From Proteles cristata cristata (taxonomy: Eukaryota; Chordata; Mammalia; Carnivora; Hyaenidae): a stretch of DNA of 64,000 nucleotides. The first letter of the stretch is position 1. Every line of letters starts with the position of its first letter. Under the pieces are notes generated by a model. The model was not told the origin of the DNA, did not search any database, and worked only from the letters and a program-made list of their open reading frames with translations. The DNA lies in NCBI GenBank assembly GCA_017311185.1, contig JAESUZ010002601.1:62001-126000 (forward strand), read 5' to 3'. The translations under genes were made by a program, and so were the position numbers. Shown here one piece after another: positions 23,809-36,237 of the stretch.

Positions 23809-24028
23809 GGGGCGGGCGCCTGAGTGGCACAGTCAATTAAGCATCTGACTTCGGCTCAGGTCATGATCTCACGGTTCGTGGGTTCAAGCCCCGCGTCGGA
23901 CTCTGTGCTAACAGCTAGCTCAGAGCCTGGATCCTGTTTCAGATTCTGTATCTCCCTCTCTCTCTGATCTTCCCTGCTCTCTCTCTCTCTCTTTCTCTCA
24001 GAAATAAATTTAAAAAATTAAAAATAAT
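23809..24028 (+). mobile_element. CanSINE, full length
   Basis: G-rich start GGCGGGCGCCTGAGTGGCAC, B box 'gggttcaagccccgcgtcgg', (CT)n block and A-rich tail. Exact AAAAAGATTTGAAGG copies at 23,794-23,808 and 24,029-24,043 flank it. Confidence 0.97.
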
Positions 24029-24043
24029 AAAAAGATTTGAAGG

Positions 24044-24631
24044 AACAGTGATGTTTCGAGAGTAAAAAAAAAAATGAATTAAGGCCACCTTTGATTGGTG
24101 TTCTTTTAGGACAAAATTATCTATGAAGGTTGGGTTTGGGGAAAGAATAAAGGTTCTGATTGTCTTTCAGGTACTTTGGGCATTTGGTATTGGTCCCCTA
24201 CACACTAGTACATTGGGTGGGGTTTTCCAGGTTGCACAGGATGATATGAGTTTTCTTGTTGCAACTGAAAGAAAATCTGGATCTAATATCTTGCATAAGC
24301 AATTCTAATGTTTCATTATTCTTACTTTCCTCTTATTTCTCAAGTCAATAATTTTTATACTTTGCCTGCTTTTGTTCATTTTCCCAATTTCCAAATTTTG
24401 GTTGGTTCCCAAATACCTTGTGTTGTTGTTTTTCTTTTACTTTTCTAATCTCACCCTTGGATTTTATTTTTTGCCATTGCCCTAAATAACCCACAGGCAT
24501 ACATCCCCAGCTAACTTCACTTTTCTGAAACCCAGGTACAAACCCCAATGCAGCATCTGCATATGTACCCACAGTTTAAACTTTTGATGAAAACATCCAT
24601 TGGTTCTTTCTCTATCCTTTCCCAGATGAGT
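24044..24631. other. unassigned intergenic DNA
   Basis: Two open frames of 61 and 75 codons (24,123-24,308 plus; 24,345-24,572 minus) have no family resemblance. No repeat recognised. Confidence 0.45.
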
Positions 24632-24927
24632 CAACAATAACATCATGTTTTACAGTAGTTTTAAATTTACAGGAAAATTGAGCAGATAGTACACAGATTT
24701 ACCATACATACCCCTTCACATACACAGAGACTCATGACCCGGTTATGAACACCTTACAATAATGTGGTACATTTATTACACTTAATGAACCAATATTGAT
24801 ACATTACTATTAACTGAAGTCTATAGTTTGCATGAGCTTTCACTGTGTTGTACAGTTTTATGGACTACATAATGTCACGTGTCCACCATTACAGTGACAT
24901 ACAGAATATCTTCATCAACTACTAAAG

Positions 24928-25343
24928 AAAACCAGAACCAGACAGTAATTACAGTGGTTAAAAACATCTTTTATTCATGGACTATTGTAATAGGAGCAAA
25001 GAGACCTAGCATATAATTGGGCTCAATTCTGCATACAGCATGAACAAATGGGGATTTTTAGCCAACAAGCAGGGTGGTGGTCAGTGAATGGAAAATTGCT
25101 AAGAGGAAACATCAGACGCCAGAAGGGATTCTGGATAAATCAATCTGGCAATATTCTTGGGGAAGGCAGACCAGGGTGATCAGATATCAAACGTGGGGTA
25201 TTCTTTCTGACCTGGCTTAATAGGATCCTTGCTACAACTAGGCAATGCAGGTCTTGTAGGTAGATGCAAAGGTTAAGGACTAGAGGGGTTAGGGGGGCTT
25301 GACTAAAGTTTGGTTAAGGAGTCTTTGTCACAACTTAACAATC
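24928..25343 (-). mobile_element. probable solo LTR nested in LINE-1
   Basis: About 415 bp of foreign sequence splits the LINE-1 3' UTR. Read on minus it starts near TGTGACAAAGACTCC and carries AATAAA near its 3' end (reverse of tttatt at 24,970-24,975), followed by 'ctgtctggttctgg', a layout typical of a retroviral LTR (U3-R-polyA-U5). I do not recognise the family and could not define the target duplication. No internal retroviral genes are present. Confidence 0.55.
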
Positions 25344-26108
25344 TCCTTTGCCTTAGCTCTTCATCTTTCAGCTATCCCATCTGCCATTCCCTAGTCCATG
25401 GGAAACCACTGATCTTTTTACTGTCTGTACAGTTTTGCCTTTTCCAGAACGTCATATAATTGGAATCATAAAGTATGTAGGCTTTATGTATGCTTATGTT
25501 TATGTATGCATGTTTTCTGTAACTTAGTAATATGCATTTAAGTTTACACCGTATTTATTTGTGGCTTAAGAGCTCATTTATTTTCATCACTAAATAATAT
25601 CCCATTGTATATAGGTACCATAGTGTGTTAATCCATTTATTTATTGATTGACTTCTTAGTTTTTTTATTTTTTGGTGATTATGAATAAATCTCCTGTAAA
25701 CATTCATATGCAAGTTTTTGTGTAGACAAATTCTTCAAATCAACTGAATAAATACCAGAGGCACAGCTGTTGGATTGTGTGATAAGACTATGTTTACCTT
25801 TGTAAGAAACTGCCAAACTGTCTTCCAAAATGGCTGCACCATGTTGTATTCTCTCCAGCCATGGAAGGATTCCTGTTGATCCACACCCACGCCAGCATTT
25901 ACCATTTTCACGTTGGGGGATTTTAGGCATTCTAAAAGATGTACATATCTTATTTTAATTTTCAATTTTCTAATAATATATCATATTAAACACTCCCTTA
26001 CATGCTTGTTTGCCATCTGTATATTTTCCTAGTGGAGGCATCTGTTCATACATTTTGACCATTTTTAAAATTGTTTGTTTTTTATTCCTTTATCAGACTT
26101 GTGTTTTT

Positions 26109-26334
26109 CTTATTTTTTTAATGTTTGTTTATTTTTGAGAGAGAGAGAGAGATACAGAGAGAGACAGAGTGCCAATGGGGGAGGGACAGAGAGAGAGGGA
26201 GACAGAATTTGAAGCAGGCTTCAGGCTCTGAGCTGTCAGCACAGAGCCTGACCCAGGGCTGGAACTCATGAACCATGAGATCATGACCTGAGCCAAAGTC
26301 AGGCTCTTACCCAACTAAGCCACCCAGGCGCCCC
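26109..26334 (-). mobile_element. CanSINE inside L1MB-like element
   Basis: It begins with a T-rich tail and (GA)n, contains 'ccatgagatcatgacctgag' and ends 'gccacccaggcgcccc'. Flanks are TATCAGACTTGTGTTTTT (26,091-26,108) and TATCAGACATGTGTTTT (26,335-26,351). Confidence 0.97.
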
Positions 26335-27690
26335 TATCAGACATGTGTTTTACAACTATATTCTCCCTACCTAGGATTGTCTTTTTAGAATAACAATGTC
26401 TTTCACAGAGGAGAGAAATTAATTTTAATAAAGTCAAACTTATTAACATTTTCTTGTATTGATCGTGCTTTTGGTACTATTTAAAAAATTATACCAAAAC
26501 CAAGATCCCTATCTCCTATGTTACGTTCCAGAAGTAGTAAATTCACATTTTAGATCTACCATCAATCCTTCTTGAGTTAATTTTTGTGAAAGGTGTGAGA
26601 TTAGTGTCTAAGTTCACTTTTTTTTTTTTTTGCATATTTCAAGCACTATTTACTGAAAGACTGTCTTTTCTCATTTGAATTGACTTTGCTCCTTTGTAAA
26701 AAAGGTCGCTTGACTTTTTATGTGCCGGTCTATTTCTGAGATCTCTATTCTGTTCCATTGATCTATTTGTCTGTTCTTTTGCCAATACTACGCTGTCTTG
26801 ATACTATAGCTTTATGGTGAGTCTTGTATTTGAGTAGCAGTAGTCTTCCCAACTTTGTTTTTCTTCAATAATGTGTTGCCATTCTGGCTCTTTTGCCTTT
26901 CCTTGTACGCTTCAGATTCAGTGTGTTGGTATAATAAAATAGATTGCTGGGATTTTTATTGGGGCTAGGTAGAATCATTATATCAACCTGGGAAAAATTG
27001 CTGTCTTAAAAACATTGATCCTCCCAATCCATGAACAAGAAACTTTTCCCTATTTATTGAGATCATCTTTGACTTCTTTCAACAGAGTTTTGTGGTTTTC
27101 TTAACAGAGAACCTATATATTTTTGTTAAATTTATAGCAAAAGATTTTACTTTTGTTGCTGTTATCAATGTTGTAAATGGTATTGTGTTTTCAATTTCAA
27201 ATAACAGTCATTCATTGCTGATACATGAGAAAGCAATTGACTTTTAGATATTAAATTTATATCCTAAAATCTTGCTATACCTTCTTAGTTGCAGGAGGGT
27301 TTTTTTTTTTTGTAAATTCTTTTGGATATTCTACATAAATAATTATATTATCTGTAAATAAATACAATTTTATTTCTTCCTTTGCCATCGATATGCCTTT
27401 AACATTCATTTTTTTAAAAATTACATTGACCAAGACTTCCGGTATCATATTGAATAGGAATGGTTAGAGGGGCCATCCTTGCCTTATTCCTAATCTTATG
27501 GAAAAACATCTATTTTCTCACCATTTAGTATGGTGTTAACTGCTGCTTTTATGAAAATTCCCTTCTGTTCCTAGCTTGCTCAGAGTTTTTTATCATGATT
27601 GGGTGCTAAATGTTGTCAAAGACTTTTTCTGCATTACCAAGAGTAGCTACATTTTGGAAATTTGGGTGGATATTATTTGTGAATATTTTA

Positions 27691-28062
27691 TCTTAAGTTT
27701 TTGAAAAACATGAGGACAAATCCTATTATTTTTAACATGTTTTATGAGATAACTAGTAAAAACACTTTTGTAAAATACATTAAAACTTAAAATCATAAAG
27801 GTGTATTTTACATATTAGATTTCCCCTGTTTTGATGATATAATACACTTTGAATTGTAAAATATGAACCAACTGTAATATCCTCTTTGGGATGAAGTTAA
27901 AATATACCTGTTATTTGATCAAGAAAAGAATGTTTTTGTTTTTTAGTATACTATGGGGCACTGATCTTTGGGAAGTTTTGAATGTTGGAGTAGAATTAAC
28001 CTCCTTAGCATAAACTACTTTATACAGAAAGAAATGTAGTTTATAAAATACTGTTGAGTCAT
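27691..28062. other. unassigned AT-rich DNA
   Basis: Lies between two LINE-1 fragments. No family recognised; it may be decayed LINE-1. Confidence 0.4.
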
Positions 28063-28404
28063 TTATATTTAGTTATAATTCACACAAAATAAAATGTACC
28101 TATTTTAATGGTATCATTCAATGACTTTTTGTAAAAAATGGAGACAATTGTGTAACAAATACCATAATCATGATGCGGAAGATCTTCCTAATCCAGAAAA
28201 TCCACTTCTGCCATTTTGTAGTCAGTTTCCTCCCTCACCCAGAACCCTTCACAACCACTGATGGCTTGTCATCACTGTCATCTCCCTCTTTCTATAATTG
28301 CATGTAAATGCAACCCAATATTATATACTGTTTTGTGTTCCTTTTCTTAGGCTCAACATAATACTTTAGAGATGCTCCATGTTATGAATAGAGAAAATAT
28401 TTTT
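28063..28404 (-). mobile_element. LINE-1 3' UTR fragment, reversed
   Basis: The order 'aattcacacaaaataaaatg', 'tggtatcattcaatgacttt', 'aaataccataatcatgatgc', 'cccttcacaaccactgatgg' and 'ataattgcatgtaaatgcaa' matches the reversed 3' UTR of an old L1M element. It is heavily 5'-truncated, with no coding part. Confidence 0.7.
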
Positions 28405-30053
28405 CTTCATAGATTAAATTGAACTTTAGGAAGATGAAAGAAATCTAACAGGATGTTCAGACTTGGCTAAGACTTGTTGTGTCTCAGCATTAATTTTTCT
28501 TCCAAACTGCCCATTTTGTTGCTTAAAATGGGCACATGAGGTCAAGATCTGCAGTTAGACCATCTGGAGCATATCAACTGGTAATTGATCAAGCCGACAT
28601 TGAGATGATTCATTATAATACCACTTTTTTTCCTTTGTAAATTTTTTGCAGCCCCTTACCCATTGTTATTGATAAAATTACACATTTTTACTGATCAGGT
28701 CACTTCCCTTCATCCTGACTTAAACCTTGGATATCTTGCAAACAAAATGTAGGAGTGTGATGTGATGCAGAGAGCAGTCTCAGAAAAGACACAAATGATG
28801 GAAATTTAGAAGTGTACCTCATGTTTCTTTTCAGTGTAACTGGACTTTTTCCACCTGGCTCTGTTAAAATGTCTAGCAGGTATGATCTGGCCCTGGGAAG
28901 ACTTACGGATTGTTAAAACGTATACCAATGGGTATATTTTCAGAATTGGAATATAACAGCAGTCTATGCTGATTGAAATGGTCTAGTAGAAAGGAAAAAA
29001 TGATGATGGACGAGAGAGCAGAGAGAGTCATTGTTGCCATTTGCATTACTGGGTGAGGGTGTTTGAATGCAGGAGCAGAGGTGCTGGCCTGTGTAAGCAC
29101 CTCCTAAACAGCATTGCAATGCTATAATGTAAGCTATAACTGAGCTTCAGCACACATATAGATGGCAGAAAGGTGTAGTGGTAGAACTTTATGAAAGGCT
29201 GAGGGTAGGTGCAAGCTAGAGCATTGGAGAAGCTCTAGATACTGAAAGAACATCTAGATACTGAGAGTCTTGGGATGTTGAAATCTCAGACTATGGTGGA
29301 AGGGACAGTGCTACTGTGACCATGAGTCAGGAACTAAATATTCTAGAAGTGTAGGGAGGAGATAATTATTTAGAATAAGACTGCAAGGAGAGGGATTGTG
29401 TGCTATAATTTTATATTATTAAATTCAAACCTGGGCTTTAGAGGAGGGTGAGATGTGAACTATCTGGAAGTAACCATGAGGAACAAGGAATACATCTCCT
29501 CATCCCCAGGTCAAAGTCATAAAATGTAGTAGAGAGAAAAGGTCTCTTGGGAGGGTTGCCAAAATTAGAAGCTTTCTCCATGAAATTTCAGTTATTTGGT
29601 AGAGCTAAAAAGTCAAGGGAACATTGAGGAAAGAGATCAGTCTTTTGGAGATTTTGCTGCTGACAGACCAGGAGTTCCCAAGAGCAAGAAGGATGATTTG
29701 AAGAGTTGGAGGAAGGATTAGTCATGGAGGGTCACAGCAGGGGCTGTATTAAGTAGCATGAGGATCAGGCTCAGGAAGACCCAGAGTTCTAGGCTTCTGT
29801 GGAGACTAAGATAAGAAAGGTTAAAGGACACAATGAGACTAACATTGTGTTCTCAAGGCAGAGGATGGTGGTGAGGGCTTAGTGTTTTGGTGGGGAAAGA
29901 AAGGTTGTTGTTTCTGGTACTAGTATTCTGGAATTCTGTTCATCATGTCAATAGAGATCAAGGCTCTTTTCCATAAACAGGAAACTTTTTCTAAGAAAGA
30001 GTCCCTGTCCATCCTACTCAGATACCCTAATTTGAAGGAAGAAATTAGATAAA
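28405..30053. other. unassigned, partly purine-rich DNA
   Basis: From about 29,100 to 29,920 the plus strand is purine-rich with many AGGA/GAGG words and an imperfect duplication of 'catctagatactga' (about 29,233-29,266). No family, gene or RNA recognised in 1.6 kb. This is one of the longest repeat-free stretches here. Confidence 0.4.
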
Positions 30054-30172
30054 TGATAGATGGTAGATTGTTAGATGATGATTGATAGATGATGATGATG
30101 ATGATGATAGATGATAGATAGATAGATGATAGATAGATAGATAGATAGATAGATGGAGAAAGAGAGAGAGAA
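30054..30172. repeat. (GATA)n / (GAT)n compound microsatellite
   Basis: Mixed TAGATGAT, (GAT)n at 30,089-30,107, (GATA)n at 30,113-30,153, then a short (AG)n. Interruptions suggest an old array with a younger uninterrupted GATA core. Confidence 0.95.
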
Positions 30173-31329
30173 GCATGTTCTTAGCTTCTTTTTCCAACCA
30201 GTTAAGCGCTTTAGAGGTAAGTAGAAGAAGTAGTAGCTGTTTGGTGCATCTCTCTCAGATTGAAAGGACAGACTTTTTGGAAGAGGATGCCGAAAAAAAT
30301 TTCTGATTAATTTTAATGCAATGCTTAGTTCTGAAGTTCTGACCTATTTCAGATTTCAAAACTTTTGATTACATTCTGTCTCACACCAGAATAATGAACC
30401 CATTACATATAATCAAAGTAACAACATTGTTCTAAATATATTTTATGTGGAAGACTTCTCATTCATATAGTCAACCATAATGAAATTCTAACAAAATTTA
30501 GAAATAATGGATTGACATCTGGTAATAAAGTTATTTTGCCTTGTTAGTTTTACTTAAACATTAGGTTTTAATCTACATGTATCAATATATCATAATAGAT
30601 ATCTAAAAATAAATTATCACTGAGAGGCAATCATGTATATTCTATACACTAAAGGGTGAACAGAAGTAGTCTGAAAAACTTTCAATCTATTGCATGCTTC
30701 AGAGTTAAATTTGGTTTACATAAAATTCTTAGCCATGTTTTAAGTTTTTATTGTAAATTTTACATCCAATTATATGTGTAATTTCAATATGCTATGATCA
30801 GTAAAGTCTAAAATAAAATCTTTCAGCTCTGTCAAACTTCCATTTCATAGGATAAGATGATGTTATAAGCCAGGGAAGGCAGCACATGGACATGAAATCA
30901 TCCAGGAGTGATTTTCCTCAAATATTAAGCTTATTTTAGAGTTGGTGCATTTTTATAACTGCGTGGGGATTTGAAATCCCATTGTTTCATTGGATGCAGG
31001 TATCAGGCATTGCAAAGGGTTTATGAGTGCGACTTTATGCCTGGGCATGAATTGGGATCTGTGATCACAAAAGGTCTTCTAGTCCTGTGGCCCTCTGGTT
31101 GGCCTAATCTCATCCAGGCAGTGATTATTTTGTATGTCTCAGAAGGATAAACTTGATGCCTCTTATAAAGTTTTACTAATAAGTTATAAAGAGAAAACAT
31201 AAAGTCTTTCTTGAGTAAACTTGCAGACACTTGGTCATTTACAATTTATTTATTTTCACTATTAGAAACTTTATCTTCTGTTTAACTCCTATAGTTTAAT
31301 TAATGAGAGTCTGTAAATTGTAATTAATT
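30173..31329. other. unassigned AT-rich intergenic DNA
   Basis: Nothing recognisable apart from a 69-codon chance frame at 31,021-31,230. Confidence 0.5.
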
Positions 31330-31345
31330 TATCTAGTCACTAAAT

Positions 31346-31553
31346 ATTATTTTTAAGCTTATTTATTTTGAGGGATGGGTGGAAAGATAGAGAGAAAGTG
31401 TGTGAGAGAGACACAGGGACAGAAAATCCCAAGCAGGTTCCTCACTGTCAGCACAGAGCCAGTCACAGGGCTTGAACACATGAACCATGAGATCATCACC
31501 TGAGCCAAAATCAAGAGTTGGACGCTTAATCAATTGAGCCACCCAGGTGCCCC
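31346..31553 (-). mobile_element. CanSINE, reversed
   Basis: Diverged body with 'gggcttgaacacatgaacca' and end 'gagccacccaggtgcccc'. TATCTAGTCACTAAAT (31,330-31,345) and TATCTAGTAACTAAAT (31,554-31,569) flank it, differing at one base. Confidence 0.96.
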
Positions 31554-31569
31554 TATCTAGTAACTAAAT

Positions 31570-32785
31570 TTTAAATCACTTCTGTGTTTATTTAATGGTT
31601 TTATCCACCATAAAGTAGATATTTAAACTGTAACATTAAGTGTAATAAAAATAATGTTAAAAAATGAACACTAAGCTTTACCTAGTAATTTCAAATGCTT
31701 TTATCTGCAATTTTATTTTTCAGTAGGGATCAGATGTTGATCTGTGGTACTGAGTTTCTTGCAACAATTTTAATTCTTTAAACTCAAAATAACTCTAAAT
31801 TACAGTTTTAACATTAGTAACACATCTTTTGGATGTATGATAGGACTTCCAAAGCAGTGTTCCTTATAAAAATAATGTTAATATCATTGAAGAAGATAAT
31901 TTTACCGCTTGGTATTTTCAATATGGTCTGATTGAGCTGCTTGCATTTAATCTTGAAACTCATCATGGCTTTTGGTGGCCTGCCTCTTTAACCTGAATGA
32001 ACAAGTTAAACAGAACAGAGAGAGCCAAAAGACTCAGACTAAGCACAAACTACTACTAAAACCTAATAGAGGATGTTTAGAAAAGGATATCTCATGTTTT
32101 CTTTTTTCCTTCCTATTTTCCCTACACCACCCCCTCCCTCCGCCAAAGCTGATGTCTGCTTCTGGAGATTTCAAGAGAAATGATCAGCTCCTGCATTGGA
32201 CTGTGAAAGATCTTAACTGCTGGTGTCACCCACCATTAGTTGTTGTGGGAGAGAAAACAACCGGTTCATACTAATCATTATGAAAGAATTGAGCTACTAT
32301 TGTAGTAACTCAGGGATATCTTTTCCATAACAATTGGTGAAAATGACTCTGAGGCCATTTGAGGAGCCACAATACTTTTATATAACGGAGACACCTTTAC
32401 ATTTTATTATATCACATAAGACTTAGTTGGATAGCATGGGAGAATTCCATACCCTAGTCTCTGGCTTTAGGAAAACAAGTGTTTTCTGGCCCACTGACCA
32501 CCTAAGACCAATTTTTTTATTTGTTGCCAGTAAACTAATGTAAGGAGCTTCATGTGACTAGGGAGAAATAGAACCAATTTTGGAACTGGCTTCTACATAC
32601 ACACCCAGCTGAGCTATTTTTGATTAAACACCTTGAGAGGGAAAGAGAGTCAATCAACAACTCTCTTTCTCCAAAAGCAGTTTAAAAGTTAGTTATTTCT
32701 AAGTAGTTTGTTTCCTTGTTTCCAAATTTTCTACCCATAACTGAATTATGTGGTTTTATATCCATGATGGTATTAGCATAACATA
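31570..32785. other. unassigned intergenic DNA
   Basis: A 100-codon plus-strand frame (31,972-32,274) shows no motif or repeat. A CT-rich patch lies at 32,098-32,150. No family recognised. Confidence 0.45.
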
Positions 32786-33028
32786 TTAAGAACCCAGCCT
32801 CTAGATACAAATCCCCTTGTGTAGAATCCTGATTCCACCTTCTGTTAAAAGGATGGTCCTCATGAATTTATCTAAATCTCTGCTCTTCAATTTCCTTATT
32901 TGTAACAGTTGAAGAATGACATGATTGCCAATTTTGTGGGGCTGTAAAAATTTGAAGAGTTAGTATATGTATTTCGAATAGTCTGTGGCACACAGTAAAT
33001 GATGAAAAATGTGAGCTATTATTTCCCC
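32786..33028 (+). mobile_element. MIR
   Basis: The series 'gtagaatcctgattccacct', 'ctctgctcttcaatttcctt', 'gagttagtatatgtatt' and 'gtctgtggcacacagtaaat' follows the MIR core and 3' end, including the typical 'gtgcctggcacatagtaa'-like terminus. Confidence 0.8.
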
Positions 33029-34630
33029 CAAGAACATTTGCAAGTATGAACACAGGGCAGGTATCATTGTACATAGCAAGGCTTAAGTTGATAAAAAGTA
33101 GACTTCCAAATATCATATAATAGAGAGTTGCAAAGTTCACTTGAAGAAAAAAAACAACATATAAATAAATAAATATCCCAATTGTTTTGAAGTTAGTTTT
33201 ACATGATTATTTAAATGTAATCTTTAGGAAAGCATCAATTTCTATGGAAAAAAGACTAAGTCACTTTGTTCTTGACTTCGTGCTTGACTTTGTTCTCATT
33301 CTTATCAGTGCCGTGCAGGCATCTGCTATCTCCAGAGCCATATCCATTTCTTCCCTGAATACTGGTTGTCCTCCTGGTCATCTGAGCTGAAAGTTTAGCT
33401 GTTGTAATGCAGAGCCTGATCTTGCTACAACTGGGGACATGTTCACTTGGGCTCCAACCACATCCTCTACCCTTCATTCATCCAGCACCCTGGCCTCTCA
33501 CCTCTGCCATGGACCCCCCTTGCCTGCTAATTCCACCACTATAACCTTAAAGACATTTCAGCAAAGCTAATTGGCAGGGGCCCCTTCTGGCCACACTATG
33601 TTGTCCTATGACAGCTCTTCACATGGGTAGACAGACTGCACCATTTTGCCCCATGAATCGTACATCCAATACACATGGTCCCTTCCTCCAAGCCTCTGAC
33701 TGTTTAGCTGCAGGGCGTTGGGAGACATGCCTTTTGAAGTTCTGTTCCCACAAAACCAAGGGACATGGGAAGGAGCTGGTTCCTCTTATCCTTCCCTCTC
33801 ATGTGTCCTCTCCTCCCAAACTTCTCCTGTCTAGCATGGATCACTTTTTCTGACAGAAAGTATGTATAATATTGCTTCTGTTTGGAGGATTTGGACTTCA
33901 GCCAATGAGTTTCTATGGGGATTGCTTCCCATAATTCTAATGAAGTAAGTCTGTAGATGTCACAATGTGTAGACCAATTCTTCACATGATTATTGGCTAT
34001 CAACTAAACTGGAAGAAGGCCTCATTTAATGGCCAATTGCTATATCTCTAAAATAATTTTTTAGTGATAGACTGCTCTGTGATTTGGGGCATATAACTCT
34101 TAAAGATATAACTCTTAAAGAAGTTCAGAAAATTTGAGAACATTTCCAAGACAGAATTTTTCTATTTCAATATATTAAATTATGTTTTATATATTTTCAT
34201 ACATGTATTTTATAATCAAATCTACAATGAACACACAAAGAATAGATGCTAAATTCAGTCTGATTTTAGAAATAAGTAAATTAAAATAAAGAATGAGTAT
34301 ATGAATTGATTTTTAAAAGCTCCATCCACCTCAACTGATAATGCATTTCAGTAACTCATTAATTTTTATGTTTATTATGTTTTATCAAGAAAAAAATTAA
34401 TAACAAATCCTGACATTGCTGCTTTTAATGAAATGTTTTTGACTGTCACTTAACCATTCAGTATCTTAGTACTTTCCCATCTAAAATGTGACTAACAATA
34501 AACTCTAAGTCATACAGTATAGATACCTAATGAGTTAATAAAAGTATTTGATTTATATTAGGAGATATAATGTGCTAATTAAAAATACCAAGCCATGTTA
34601 TAATTACAATAATTACATTATGATTATCAG
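33029..34630. other. unassigned DNA with a GC-richer middle
   Basis: Between about 33,260 and 33,860 the sequence is GC-richer and C-rich on plus ('ctctgccatggacccccctt'). It holds frames of 67-99 codons on both strands with no motif. It could be a decayed LTR or retrocopy. Downstream a 16-bp tandem duplication ('gatataactcttaaag') lies at 34,096-34,121. Confidence 0.4.
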
Positions 34631-34644
34631 TAATATAGTTTGGT

Positions 34645-35236
34645 AGTTACTGTGTTCATTTTTTATCGCTGCCATTACAAATTATCAGTTTGTTTATGAT
34701 TTAACAACACTAATTATCAATAGCTCCATAGTCAGACTTTTGATGCAAATCTCAACAGATTAAAATCAAAGTGTTGACACCTCTTTGTTCTTTCTAAAGG
34801 CTCTAAGAGGAAATCCATTTCCTTGCTTATTTAAGTTGTTAACATAGTTTAATTCCTTGTGATTGTAGGACTGAGGTCCTGGCTTTCTTCCTGAATGTCA
34901 ACTGAGGGCCATTCCCAGAGCCCAGAGACCATTAAATTCCCTGGTTTATGGTCTCTTTCTTTCATCTTCAGGGCCCTGATGGCCGGTTAATCACACTGAC
35001 ACTTTGAATGTCACTTCTCTCCTTTTATTTTTCCTTGTATCGCTTTTTTCTTGTGTAAGCTTCTGCTTTCATATTTCACTTTTAAGGATTACATTGGACC
35101 TACCTGAATACTGCAGAGTATGCTTCCATTTCAAACATATCCTTCATCTCTTTGGCAAAGTTTCTTTTTACCCTGTAAGATGGTTCCAGAAATTAGGAAG
35201 TGACATGTATGAAGTCCATTATTTTGTCGACGACAT
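34645..35236 (+). mobile_element. ancient LTR-like repeat, about 590 bp
   Basis: It opens with 'ctgtgttcattttttatcgc' and 'gccattacaaattatca'. It continues through 'gctctaagaggaaatccatt', 'tcatcttcagggccctga', 'tggccggttaatcaca' and 'ggattacattggacctacct'. This is the long form of the same broad repeat class seen at 1, 41,852 and 48,125. Family name not assigned. Confidence 0.6.
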
Positions 35237-35471
35237 GTAGAATCTAAGCATTTTCATTAGTGTATCAGTGTGCCAATAATTGAGAATTTGTATCAAAACA
35301 CATCATGTGATGATCTAGATCTAGTTATTCTTATTAAAACTTCTATTATTTTTATAAGGTCTTGAGTAATAAAGTGCTACTGTAAGAATTGTTGAATATA
35401 ATCCCTCTCTGTATTTAGCCTAAGAGTTTTTTTCAGATATAAGATACCATAATATAAATAAACCATTTAAA

Positions 35472-35692
35472 AATTTTTAATGTGTTTTATTTATTATTTT
35501 TGAGTTGGGGGAGAGAAGTTTGAGTTTAGTTGGAGGAGGAGGCATAGAGAGAAGAAGACACAGAGTCCAAAGCAGGCTCCAGGCTCTGAGCTGTCAGCAC
35601 AGAGACAGACATGGGGCTTGAACCCATGAACCGCGAGATCATGACATGAGCCAAAGTTAGAAACTTAACTGGCTGAGACACCCAGAAGCCTC
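35472..35692 (-). mobile_element. CanSINE, reversed, diverged head
   Basis: Body with 'gcttgaacccatgaaccgcg' and 'ggctccaggctctgagctgt'; the head has decayed to 'gagacacccagaagcc'. AAATAAACCATTTAAA (35,456-35,471) and AAATAAACCTTTTAAA (35,693-35,708) flank it. Confidence 0.95.
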
Positions 35693-35708
35693 AAATAAAC
35701 CTTTTAAA

Positions 35709-36237
35709 TAATATTACAAAAGTGATAATAACCCAAATATAAAAGTACTAGCAAGGTCAATTTAATTATGGAACACAATTTATCATATGTGATGCATTAA
35801 ATTCTGTTTATGAAGGTTAGCTAATGGATAAGAAATGCTTAGTATATGAGACTAAATATGAAAGGATCAAGATACCAAGTAAGTATCCAGTAATGTGCCA
35901 ATTTTGTTAAACAATATAATGCATACAAAGATACAAAGAATTCTCTTTCATAATGGAAGTATGATTTGGATTACCTTTTAAAATTTTAGTATGTATCAAC
36001 ATTACTATCTTTTCTGTAATTAGCTTGAAATGTTTAATAGAGAGTTTTTTTCCTTTTGTAAGCACTGGAGAAAAATATGCTGCCTCTTAGCTTTACCTCT
36101 TTTCCCCAGTAATCACATGAGAACACATCTCTTTGTGTCTCTTCTATGGTGTAGTGTAAGAAGGACTAGGTTCATGTGCAAATAGTATCTGCTCTCATTA
36201 GTCAGAAATGCAGTTGCCAAAACATTCTTACCATCTT
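35709..36237. other. unassigned AT-rich DNA
   Basis: No gene or repeat recognised. Confidence 0.5.

Larger units (their letters stand above)
24632..27690 (-). mobile_element. LINE-1, L1MB-like, reversed, 5'-truncated
   Basis: The 3' UTR is at 24,632-24,927 ('aaaattgagcagatagtaca', 'tgtccaccattacag') and resumes at 25,344. The ORF2 C-terminal region follows at 25,680-26,000; on minus the frame reads NGKCWRGCGSTGI, a LINE-1 ORF2 hallmark. Reverse-transcriptase-level sequence lies at 26,600-27,650 ('ccaatactacgctgtcttga', 'attgaataggaatggttaga'). Stops and frame changes are frequent, so it is dead. An LTR-like insertion (24,928-25,343) and a CanSINE (26,109-26,334) interrupt it. Confidence 0.9.

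Noticed and set aside
26129..26314. Minus frame with Ser-Leu-rich end
   Set aside because: It is a translation of a CanSINE CT-rich block; similar shadows occur at 39,396-39,717 and 58,794-59,066.
30054..30172. CRISPR-like spaced repeats
   Set aside because: It is a plain GATA/GAT microsatellite with no spacers, in a vertebrate genome.
33187..33477. Possible exon with repeated LDFVLDFV-type residues
   Set aside because: The repetition comes from a short imperfect DNA duplication (cttgacttcgtgcttgactt), and no splice or homology support was found.
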